Positions 28,473 to 36,187 of a stretch of DNA of 64,000 bases are shown here, in pieces (the first letter of the stretch is position 1; every line of letters begins with the position of its first letter). The position numbers were made by a program, and so were the translations under genes. The stretch is from Lentibacillus populi (lineage in GTDB: Bacteria > Bacillota > Bacilli > Bacillales > Amphibacillaceae): the NCBI GenBank assembly GCA_014642895.1, contig BMJD01000008.1, positions 1 through 64,000 on the forward strand, given 5' to 3'. The notes under the pieces were generated by a model, which saw nothing but the letters and a program-made list of their open reading frames with translations, was not told the DNA's origin and made no database searches.

Positions 28473-29261
28473 ATGAGCCTTAGTGAATTAGAAGCAGCTA
28501 TCCTTAACAAAATTGATGAAACAATTGATCACTTTTCTATTTTGATAAAAACGAAATCCGGTGATATTGCGATTAATGCATGCGAATCAATAAGGGCTGC
28601 GAGCATGATTAAGATTCCTATTCTTATCGAAGCCTATCGACAAATCGAACGCAACCTGCTAGACCCCGAGACATCTGTGGATATAGAAAGTGAAAAGAAG
28701 GCGGGAGGAGCTGGTGTCATTAACTATCTTACAAACGTTAATGGATACAGCTACCAAAATTTGCTGGAATTGATGATTATTGTTTCTGACAATACCGCGG
28801 CAAACCTGCTGCTGGAGAAAATAGGTGTCCAACACGTAAATAAATTTGCTGCAGAAATTGGCTTGTACCATACAAAAATAGGCAGAAAATTCATGGATCA
28901 AAAGGCGATTGAGAAAGGGAGGGATAATTATACATGTGCATATGATATGGTACAACTATTAAGTCTGATTGCTGAACCCAACAAAATAGTAAACGATGAC
29001 AGTAGAAAGCAAATGCTGCGGATACTGTATTACCAGCAATTCAAACAGAAATTACCGGCCTACTTGCATGAAGGAGATGGAATTGACTTTTTCCACAAGA
29101 CCGGTGAGCTACCCGGTATAGAGCATGATGCAGCTATTATCAGCAATAAAGGAGACACCATTTATGCTGCTATCCTGACACAAAACTGGGTTAATAACGG
29201 AATCGGCAGAGACTATATTGCCGACATCGGAAGGTTGCTAATCAATTATCTGAAAAACTGA
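28473..29261 (+). CDS. Cytoplasmic class A beta-lactamase-fold serine hydrolase
   Basis: A 262-residue serine hydrolase. The three penicillin-recognising motifs are present: SMIK (Ser44, Lys47), SDN (105-107) and KTG (209-211). There is no signal peptide or lipobox, so it is probably intracellular and not a resistance beta-lactamase; a peptidase or amidase role is more likely. AAAGGTG lies before the ATG, and TTGACA with 17 bp to TACCAT (28318-28346) is a plausible promoter. It is 120 bp upstream of a regulator gene on the same strand. Confidence 0.8.
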   Translation: MSLSELEAAILNKIDETIDHFSILIKTKSGDIAINACESIRAASMIKIPILIEAYRQIERNLLDPETSVDIESEKKAGGAGVINYLTNVNGYSYQNLLELMIIVSDNTAANLLLEKIGVQHVNKFAAEIGLYHTKIGRKFMDQKAIEKGRDNYTCAYDMVQLLSLIAEPNKIVNDDSRKQMLRILYYQQFKQKLPAYLHEGDGIDFFHKTGELPGIEHDAAIISNKGDTIYAAILTQNWVNNGIGRDYIADIGRLLINYLKN

Positions 29262-29381
29262 TCAAAACATAGCACCACGGACTCCATTCTTCAGCAACCA
29301 TACAGAGCCGAACTATTTTACATGATTTCTAAACACTTCTTTAATTAGGGTCAAAACATACTATACAAGGGGATTTCGTCT

Positions 29382-30671
29382 ATGAAAATTAAGATTGCTG
29401 TTTTTGGCAGGAAGGAAACAATTGACAAACTAAACTACTATGTGGAGGATCAGGAGGACATTGAAATTACTCCGTTTATTTTTACGAATGCAAAGGAAAC
29501 AATTGAATTAATCGAAAAAGCGGTCATGTGTGATATCTATTTATTCGCTGGTACACTTCCATATCTGTATGCGAAGGAAAAAATTGATAAAAAACGTCTT
29601 CCTGCCGTTCAGGTTGCGTGCGATGCGTATACGATCCTGACATCTTTTTACCGGCTGCAAAACGCTCATAATAAATCATTGGGCCGGTTTTCCATCGATG
29701 TACTGAATCATAATCATGTGAAGGAAGTAATGACAGAATTAGCGATGCATGATCATCCTATCTATACATATAGTTATGGCGAAGATAGAGAATTGGACAT
29801 CGATCGGATCATAAAGCATCACGAAGACCTTTGGAATGACGGTAAAATTGATTATATTTTAACCTCGATTGAGGAAGTTGCGGAGCGATTGGAAAAAAAT
29901 AATATACCGGCATTCTGTATGCAAATCCCCAAAATTAACATGGAAAATGCGATTGAGCGTGCGAGGGAAACTGCTAAATTGAATCAGTCCAAAAGCGTAC
30001 AAATCGTTTCCGGTTTTGTTCGCATTAAAGATTATGAATTGCTTACTGCCGACAAAGGTGAACTGTTTGCACAGAACCTGTTACTTGAATTACAGCAAAT
30101 TTTACTGAAATTTGGTCAGCAAACGCGTTCCTCTGTCTTGGCAAATGGCAATCAGTTTGCCCTGTTCGGAACACGCGGGATATTAAATTATATTACAAAC
30201 CATTACCGGGACTTCCCGCTTTTATTGGAAATAGAACGAACGTTGAACATTACAGTGGAAATTGGGTTTGGGCTTGGGCTGACAGCGAAGCAAGCGGAGG
30301 ATCATGCCAAATTAGCATTAGAAACGTGCAAGCATTCGGAAAACAGTAATTGTTATATTGTGAATGAACGTAAGGAAACGATCGGACCACTTGGAGTTGA
30401 GAAACATTTTAACGCTTCCCAGCTATACCGTGCCTTAATTCATAAGGCGAAATTAAATAATGAATTATCGTATAACTTTATTGACTTCATTAAATTGCGT
30501 AACAATGAACCGTTTTCCGCAAACGATATTGCCAATTACTATCGTGTAACCAAACGCAGTGCTGAACGGACGATATACAAATTATTATCAGGAGAGGTTA
30601 TTAAGGCAGTGGGCGAGGAAAAGCCTTATCAAAAAGGACGTCCGAGAAAATTATTTAAAATAACCATTTAA
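29382..30671 (+). CDS. Three-domain transcriptional regulator (sensor, degenerate GGDEF-like, HTH)
   Basis: A 429-residue putative regulator. Residues about 1-190 look like a ligand-sensing domain of the PrpR-N/Rossmann type. About 200-345 resembles a degenerate GGDEF-like module without an intact GGDEF motif. About 375-429 is a winged-helix DNA-binding domain with ANDIANYYRVTKRSAERTIY. Similar proteins in Bacillaceae sit beside peptide-metabolism genes, so it may control the upstream serine hydrolase. The family assignment is by overall pattern and moderately sure. ACAAGGGGA is the ribosome site. Confidence 0.6.
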   Translation: MKIKIAVFGRKETIDKLNYYVEDQEDIEITPFIFTNAKETIELIEKAVMCDIYLFAGTLPYLYAKEKIDKKRLPAVQVACDAYTILTSFYRLQNAHNKSLGRFSIDVLNHNHVKEVMTELAMHDHPIYTYSYGEDRELDIDRIIKHHEDLWNDGKIDYILTSIEEVAERLEKNNIPAFCMQIPKINMENAIERARETAKLNQSKSVQIVSGFVRIKDYELLTADKGELFAQNLLLELQQILLKFGQQTRSSVLANGNQFALFGTRGILNYITNHYRDFPLLLEIERTLNITVEIGFGLGLTAKQAEDHAKLALETCKHSENSNCYIVNERKETIGPLGVEKHFNASQLYRALIHKAKLNNELSYNFIDFIKLRNNEPFSANDIANYYRVTKRSAERTIYKLLSGEVIKAVGEEKPYQKGRPRKLFKITI

Positions 30672-30676
30672 GTGTG

Positions 30677-30782
30677 TGTTCAAAAATTCGCCGAATGAGA
30701 AGGGCGACTAAGAGCGGCACGTCCTGTACGTCGTAAGTCCACTCTAGCGTTCACCGCCTATCATTTGGTGATATTTTGAACA
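30677..30782. repeat. Intergenic element with ~30-bp imperfect terminal inverted repeats
   Basis: The left end TGTTCAAAAATTCGCCGAAT and the inverted right end TGTTCAAAATATCACCAAAT align over about 30 bases. The interior contains GGCGACTAAGAGCGGC, a motif shared with the dispersed repeat at 34.9-35.2 kb. Non-coding, just after the regulator stop. It looks like a MITE or REP-type element. Confidence 0.65.
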
Positions 30783-30799
30783 ACCTCTTAAAAATGCTT

Positions 30800-30833
30800 G
30801 AGTCAGATTGGATCGGCAATCTGGCTCTTTTTT
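30800..30833 (+). terminator. Terminator of the regulator gene
   Basis: GAGTCAGATTG pairs with CAATCTGGCTC around a 6-nt loop, followed by six U. It lies downstream of the inverted-repeat element. Confidence 0.85.
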
Positions 30834-30872
30834 ATTAACGAATGAGGGAAAACAAGGAAAGTCCCCCATTTG

Positions 30873-31022
30873 TCAGCTTTCATCATTGAACAAATAATCC
30901 ATAATTTGGTCAAAAAGTGAAACATCGTCGGTAACTAAAAATACTGGCAGTAAAATAATCGTAATGACTACCGCAGCATTAGCTACAAAAAACTTGCAAA
31001 CCCCATTGAATACTTTTTTCAA
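30873..31022 (-). CDS. Possible small membrane protein
   Basis: A 49-residue candidate with one hydrophobic helix (NAAVVITIILLPVFLV) and an acidic C-terminus. I chose a TTG start at 31022 because AAAGGGGA lies nine bases upstream; an ATG 23 codons earlier has no ribosome site. No family recognised. It may be a real small protein, but conservation would have to be checked. Confidence 0.4.
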   Translation of the reverse strand: MKKVFNGVCKFFVANAAVVITIILLPVFLVTDDVSLFDQIMDYLFNDES

Positions 31023-31099
31023 TTTTGACCATCCCCTTTTGTTATTTGAATATACTATATATTTGGTACAATTGCAATACCCGTTTTCCAATCATTTGG

Positions 31100-31152
31100 G
31101 CGCCAGGACGCGGCTCATCATGACTAGCAAGTTATCCACAGCGTATCTAATT
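31100..31152. repeat. 53-bp direct repeat, copy 1, with DnaA box
   Basis: Starts GCGCCAGGACGCGG and ends GCGTATCTAATT. It matches copy 2 (31544-31596) at 43 of 53 positions with no gaps. It contains a perfect DnaA box TTATCCACA at 31132-31140. Confidence 0.85.
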
Positions 31153-31170
31153 TTCTTGTGAAGAGGACAA

Positions 31171-31401
31171 AGCCGATTAAACGCGGGAAGTCGCTGATCA
31201 AAAGCGGATAATCGCCGATCAAAACCGAGAAGCCGCTGATCGAAACCGAAAAGTCGCCGATCAAAACCGGGAAGCCGCTGATCGAAACCGAAAAGTCGCC
31301 GATCAAAACTGGGAAGCCGCTGATCGAAACCGAAAAGTCGCCGATCAAAACCGGGAAGCCGCTGATCAAAACCGAAAAGTCGCTGATCCAATCTAGAAAA
31401 A
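31171..31401. repeat. 21-bp tandem array with 42-bp higher-order period
   Basis: Ten 21-bp units (31192-31401) preceded by one diverged unit. Two unit types alternate: CGCTGATCGAAACCG followed by AAAAGT, and CGCCGATCAAAACCG followed by GGAAGC, so the true period is 42 bp in the middle. Every unit carries GATC or GATT. Apparent open frames over the array are artefacts of the period. Confidence 0.9.
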
Positions 31402-31543
31402 GCTGCTGGGAGAGCTCGTGTAGCGGTGTATGGACTGCGCACTGCCAAGCTTGGGCGGACGGCGTGGCGTTGTCGCCTGGGGTTTTAACAAACTTTCCCT
31501 TTCACCGATGTTGCCCCTATCGTGCGGCGGGTGTTGGCCGCTG
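31402..31543. other. GC-rich spacer between the array and direct-repeat copy 2
   Basis: A GC-rich stretch, clearly richer than the surroundings, without a gene or a recognised motif. Together with the array and both direct repeats it makes a 500-bp composite element. Confidence 0.4.
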
Positions 31544-31596
31544 GCGCCGGGACGCGGCCTGCCACGACCAGTCAGTTATCTACAGCGTATCTAATT
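31544..31596. repeat. 53-bp direct repeat, copy 2, with near-consensus DnaA box
   Basis: Second copy of the repeat at 31100. The DnaA box here is TTATCTACA (31576-31584), one base off consensus. It ends with the same GCGTATCTAATT. Confidence 0.85.
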
Positions 31597-31627
31597 TCCA
31601 GCTGGACGATTAAAAAACTGCCAAGCA

Positions 31628-34600
31628 CTATAAGCTCAGCAGTTCTCTTACATCTTCCTCCGTCAAGCTGGTTAGCATTTTCTCACCAGGCTTAATGACT
31701 TGATCAATCAGTTCCCGTTTCTTTTGCTGCAGGTCATAAATTTTTTCCTCAATCGTTCCTTCTGTGATGAGACGAATTACCTGCACGACATTTTTCTGCC
31801 CAAAACGATGTGCCCTGCCTGCAGCCTGATCTTCAACAGCCGGATTCCACCACAGATCATATAGAATCACTGTATCCGCCCCTGTTAAATTTAACCCGGT
31901 ACCGCCAGCCTTCAGCGATATCAGAAAGACACGCTTTTCACCATTATTAAATCGCTCACTCATTTGCACCCGATCCTTTGAGGGTGTCGATCCGTTTAAA
32001 TAAAAATAATCAATCCCCGCTTCTTCCAATTTATTGATAATAATCTCATGCATACTGGTAAATTGGGAAAAGATTAGCATCCGCTTGTCGTTTTCAACTG
32101 CATTTTGCACGGTTTCCATTAACTGCTCAAGCTTCCCTGATTGCCCTTCATAATTCTCGATAAATAAAGATGGGTGACAGCAAATCTGCCGCAATCGTGT
32201 CAGTCCGGCCAAAATTTTCATCCGGTTTTTTTGAAAGTCATCATTCTTCATCGTTTGTGCCGCTTCCTGCTGCAGCTTTCGCAAATAACCGAGATATAAT
32301 TCTTTTTGCGGCTTCGTTAATTCGGAAACATGAACTGTTTCAATTTTTTCCGGGAGCTCCCTTAACACATCCTGCTTCAAGCGACGCAAAATAAACGGTT
32401 TGGTCAGCATCGCGATTTTTTCATGCTGCAGTTGTCGGAAGGTACGCTGATTTGGCATTAGTCCTGGCAGAATAACCTGAAAGATGGCCCACAATTCATC
32501 AATCGAATTTTCGATAGGTGTCCCGCTCAAGGCAAATCGTTTACGTGCCTTTATTTCCCGGATAGCACGAGATGTTTTCGTTGCGTAGTTTTTAATATAT
32601 TGTGCTTCATCCAAAATGACCGTTTGGAAAGTCAGTCCCTGATACAACTCGATATCCTGCCGTAAAGTCGAATATGACGTAATCCAAACATCCTGATGGC
32701 TCATTTCCTGAATCAGCTTTTGCCGTTCTGCTGGGGTGCCGGTTATAATCGCCGTCTGCAAACCGGGTGCAAACTTTTGACATTCACTTTTCCAATTGTA
32801 TAAAACCGATGACGGGGCAACAATTAAATGCGGTTTATCACTTGGTTCCGATACAATGTACGTGATACTTTGCAATGTTTTTCCCAGCCCCATATCATCC
32901 GCCAAAATACCACCTAATTGATAGGTACTTAACGCCTTAAACCACTGATAGCCGGTTTTCTGGTAATCCCGTAATGTTGCATGTAATTGCTCAGGTAAAG
33001 GGTAAATTTGCTCCTCCGGTGATTTCAGTTGGTGAAGCAGGCGGCGAAAGGATGGATCATAGTCCTTTTTTGTTCCGATTAATTCATCAATTTGTGCGCC
33101 GCGATATACTGGCATTTGTACGTTTCCATCCTGTATATCCGATTTGCTAATATCCAGATCCGTCAAAAGCTCTTGAATTGAGGAAAATTCCTCCCCCTCC
33201 AAGGAAAGCAATGCACCGCTTTGCAAACGATAATACCGTTTCTTCTCCATCACCGCATTCAGAACATCATTAATTTCACTATCATTTATCCCGTCCATTG
33301 TAAAACCGATTTCCAGCAAATTGGACGATGACTCCAGTCTTACACTAGTAGTAGGTGATGCTTCATTTTCCACAATAAATTGGCGAACTTCTGAAGTTAA
33401 AAACAGTTCCACATATTGCTCAAACAACGGTAAAATGTGATATAAAAAATCATATAACGTTTCCTCATCGGCACTGATATATAATTCTTTTCCATTGTAA
33501 TGAAAGTTCGCATGCTCAATCAGCCGCATAATCTGCTGTTCCGCACCAACATCACGAATAATAATCACATCATCCTGTTCACGGCCATTGAACGGATCAA
33601 TGTTGTGGTCGCCATAATGATATTCCAGCTTGCCAACAATGAGATCCTCTTGCACGTCAAGGTAAAGTTTAGCCCGCAATGGTACTTGAATAATCTCCGA
33701 TGCAACTGCTTCTGAAATTTGTACCTCTCCGACTTTTTTCAACGTAGGAAGAACCTCCGACACAAAAACATCTGCTTGCTTTTTCGTAACCGGTAATTGC
33801 TGATTCTTCATGCCAACCGTGTTTAATTGTTCCACGATCGGCAGCTGTTCTTTTGTCGGAAAATAGAACGTTCCATTCGAAAACAATAATTGATACGCGT
33901 TGAAATAGACCATGGAATCCATTTCATCTATTGCTAACATCATTTCCCCTTGTTTATTTTTCGAAATAGCAAAACGAAATGGCAGGCTGTCTTTTACAAC
34001 GTCCACATGATCAAAGCTCTTCTCCCTAGTTTCTACAATAAAATGACGATCAATAAGTCTATCCAGCAATGGTTCGATAAGCAGCGGCGGAATGACGATC
34101 GATCGTTCTGATGTATCCCGGTAATGGTAAAATGCCCGATCGGTATATATTTGCTCATTACGTAAAACTGAATACAGCATCTCAAACAATTCCATATCCT
34201 GTGTAAAAAAATAGTGATTATCCGGATTGTACGTAAATGTTTTTGTGAAATAGTGCTCATTACCATGCAGAACATGTTTTAAAAATTCATGGGCATTCTT
34301 GACAACAAATGAGCGCTTTTCACCCGTTTTTAATTCGAGCAATAACTGCTGGTCATATGTCCATTTCATATAATACTCGACTTTAAGCGGCACCTTTTGT
34401 GTCATCATTTGCGATGTCTCCTGGTGCTGAATGGACGTAATCGAGTCAATAAAACGGCTAGTCGTCTGATAATCATCTAAGGTTTGCGCAAATACATTTG
34501 ATGATGGTTTTTTGGAAATGGCAATTAGAACAGCTACTATATGCTTGCACGTGTTATAGGTATCAAAAGCCGGACAGTCGCAATAGGTATCAATTGAACC

Positions 34601-34789
34601 ACTGTTAAAATCGGCCATGTTTATTTCAACAAAATACATTTCCGACCCGCGAACGGTAGCTGTCCAAACCTGATTATTAATATCAAATAGCAAGTCACTG
34701 ACCCTGTTCTGTTTATAGTATTCCAATCCACGTCGGTAAACCGCGGCTGGAAACAGTTTTTGCAAATTTATATTCTGAATACTAGCCAA
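31628..34789 (-). CDS. SWIM zinc-finger SNF2-family helicase
   Basis: A 1053-residue Swi2/Snf2 ATPase like B. subtilis YwqA/YqhH. An N-terminal SWIM zinc finger is formed by Cys70, Cys72, Cys81 and His83. A long linker follows, then the motor: ADDMGLGKTLQSI (motif I), DEAQ (II), LSGTPIENS (III), and in the second lobe LKAGGTGLNLTGAD (V) and QAAGRAHRFGQ (VI). These proteins remodel protein-DNA complexes such as RNA polymerase; the exact role here is unknown. The start is TTG after AAGGTAGG. Monocistronic. Confidence 0.9.
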   Translation of the reverse strand: MASIQNINLQKLFPAAVYRRGLEYYKQNRVSDLLFDINNQVWTATVRGSEMYFVEINMADFNSGSIDTYCDCPAFDTYNTCKHIVAVLIAISKKPSSNVFAQTLDDYQTTSRFIDSITSIQHQETSQMMTQKVPLKVEYYMKWTYDQQLLLELKTGEKRSFVVKNAHEFLKHVLHGNEHYFTKTFTYNPDNHYFFTQDMELFEMLYSVLRNEQIYTDRAFYHYRDTSERSIVIPPLLIEPLLDRLIDRHFIVETREKSFDHVDVVKDSLPFRFAISKNKQGEMMLAIDEMDSMVYFNAYQLLFSNGTFYFPTKEQLPIVEQLNTVGMKNQQLPVTKKQADVFVSEVLPTLKKVGEVQISEAVASEIIQVPLRAKLYLDVQEDLIVGKLEYHYGDHNIDPFNGREQDDVIIIRDVGAEQQIMRLIEHANFHYNGKELYISADEETLYDFLYHILPLFEQYVELFLTSEVRQFIVENEASPTTSVRLESSSNLLEIGFTMDGINDSEINDVLNAVMEKKRYYRLQSGALLSLEGEEFSSIQELLTDLDISKSDIQDGNVQMPVYRGAQIDELIGTKKDYDPSFRRLLHQLKSPEEQIYPLPEQLHATLRDYQKTGYQWFKALSTYQLGGILADDMGLGKTLQSITYIVSEPSDKPHLIVAPSSVLYNWKSECQKFAPGLQTAIITGTPAERQKLIQEMSHQDVWITSYSTLRQDIELYQGLTFQTVILDEAQYIKNYATKTSRAIREIKARKRFALSGTPIENSIDELWAIFQVILPGLMPNQRTFRQLQHEKIAMLTKPFILRRLKQDVLRELPEKIETVHVSELTKPQKELYLGYLRKLQQEAAQTMKNDDFQKNRMKILAGLTRLRQICCHPSLFIENYEGQSGKLEQLMETVQNAVENDKRMLIFSQFTSMHEIIINKLEEAGIDYFYLNGSTPSKDRVQMSERFNNGEKRVFLISLKAGGTGLNLTGADTVILYDLWWNPAVEDQAAGRAHRFGQKNVVQVIRLITEGTIEEKIYDLQQKKRELIDQVIKPGEKMLTSLTEEDVRELLSL

Positions 34790-34904
34790 AGTCTATTAAC
34801 CTACCTTCTGCATGCCTCTCTTTTCTTTATTGTAAACGAGTTTAGCATGTTTTTAAACTGTGAAAACTTTTTTAAATAGATAAGAAGGTATAAAATTTAG
34901 GCTC

Positions 34905-35200
34905 TATTCTGCTCATGCCAGACTAGGCCACGTCCGGCTCCAGCGCCCAGCGGCTAGTATGCTTCCTTCACCTTCGTACGATAAGTCAACATCGTTTCGG
35001 GTAGGAAGGAAGGCCGACTAAGAACGGCCTTTGCGGCCAACGTCGGCATACCCCTTTTGCAGGGGCATGTTTCCTTTATCTCCTACGGCAGGAATGTTCG
35101 GTTAAAACCGCCGCTTTGCGCAGCAACACCGAACCACCCTGCTTGGCAGGGCGCAGCATATACGCCGCTAACCGGGCACTTGCGCCTTTGTTCACTAGGG
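34905..35200. repeat. GC-rich dispersed intergenic repeat
   Basis: Begins with GTCCGGCTCCAGCGCCCAGC and ends with CCGGGCACTTGCGCCTTTG. It contains GCCGACTAAGAACGGCC, related to the interior of the 30.7-kb element, and several palindromes. The end segment recurs at about 45592-45622. Bacillaceae genomes carry a family of intergenic repeats with CTCCAGCGCC at one end and GCGCTTGCGCYTTT at the other; this is recognised from memory of the pattern. No gene is seen in 34790-35423. Confidence 0.7.
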
Positions 35201-35327
35201 TAGGCTCATTTTAAACATTCTATACGTTTTCTACAACTATAATCGTCATGATCCAGTCAAAATGGGGCATCTATTTTCAAAGAAAATTTTCATTGGGATT
35301 ATAACTATGACCCCTAATATCCTATCC

Positions 35328-35341
35328 TTACAAAACTGTAA
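35328..35341 (+). promoter_or_regulatory. BceR-type operator TTACA-N4-TGTAA
   Basis: TTACAAAACTGTAA is a perfect inverted repeat matching the TNACA-N4-TGTAA boxes bound by BceR-like response regulators upstream of bceAB-type transporters. It lies 83 bp before the ATPase start codon. The core promoter downstream of it is not obvious. Confidence 0.65.
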
Positions 35342-35423
35342 GACTACTGAAAGAAAAACAGATATTACTTTCGTATGTAGATGGTTAAACTAGCAATAGA
35401 TCATTTATTTGGAGGTTATTGTA

Positions 35424-36176
35424 ATGAATCAAGCCGTTGTTAACGTACAAAACGTTCATAAAGTTTTTGGCAAGAAAAACGAAAATCAATTCCATGCACT
35501 GAAAGGTGTTTCGTTTGATATTCAGAAAGGTGAATTCGTCGGGATTATGGGGCCTTCAGGAGCTGGGAAAACAACACTATTAAATGTTGTTTCCACTTTG
35601 GACAAACCGACCGATGGCACAATTGAAATTGCTGGGACCAACATTACGTCGATGAAACAAGGCCAATTGGCAGACTTCCGGTCAGAGCAGCTCGGCTTTA
35701 TTTTTCAGGATTTTAACCTGCTAGAGAACCTAAGCATCTATGAAAATATTGCATTGCCATTATCATTGCAAGGTGTTCCATCACGAAAGATTAAACCAAG
35801 TGTCGTGGAAGTAGCAAAAAAACTTGGCATTGAGGCTATCCTGGAAAAATATCCTGTTACGGTTTCAGGTGGACAGAAGCAGCGGGCAGCAGCAGCCCGG
35901 GCATTAGTACATGAGCCGGCCATTATTTTAGCCGATGAACCTACAGGGGCACTGGATTCCAAAAGTGCAAAGAGCATGATGGAAGCAATGCTCCATTTGA
36001 ATGAAAATCACGGAGTATCGATCATGCTTGTAACGCACGATCCACTTAGTGCCAGCTATTGCGAACGAATTTTATTTATCCAAGATGGTGCATTATATAA
36101 AGAAATTCACCGTGATGGCAACCGAAATGAATTTCATCATCAAATTCTCGATGTACTAGCTGAATTTGCAGATTAG
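35424..36176 (+). CDS. BceA-like ABC transporter ATPase (peptide antibiotic resistance)
   Basis: A 250-residue ATPase of the BceA/MacB type. Walker A GPSGAGKTTL (about 43-52), Q-loop FIFQDFNLLENLS, signature VSGGQKQRAAAARAL, Walker B IILADEPTGALDS. GGAGG lies eight bases before the ATG at 35424. It lies 11 bp upstream of its permease. BceAB systems protect against and sense cell-wall-active peptides such as bacitracin. The usual adjacent response regulator and histidine kinase are absent from this window. Confidence 0.88.
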   Translation: MNQAVVNVQNVHKVFGKKNENQFHALKGVSFDIQKGEFVGIMGPSGAGKTTLLNVVSTLDKPTDGTIEIAGTNITSMKQGQLADFRSEQLGFIFQDFNLLENLSIYENIALPLSLQGVPSRKIKPSVVEVAKKLGIEAILEKYPVTVSGGQKQRAAAARALVHEPAIILADEPTGALDSKSAKSMMEAMLHLNENHGVSIMLVTHDPLSASYCERILFIQDGALYKEIHRDGNRNEFHHQILDVLAEFAD

Positions 36177-36187
36177 GAGGACCTGAA

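Noticed and set aside
28473-29261. Antibiotic-resistance beta-lactamase
   Set aside because: There is no signal peptide or lipobox, so it would not reach beta-lactams outside the membrane; fold assignment alone does not show resistance.
26787-31401. CRISPR array
   Set aside because: Units are directly adjacent 21-mers with no unique spacers, and there are no cas genes.
31092-31448. Minus-strand repeat protein (FDRRLFG / FDQRLPG heptads)
   Set aside because: Same artefact of a 21-bp array; no ribosome site and no frame preference.
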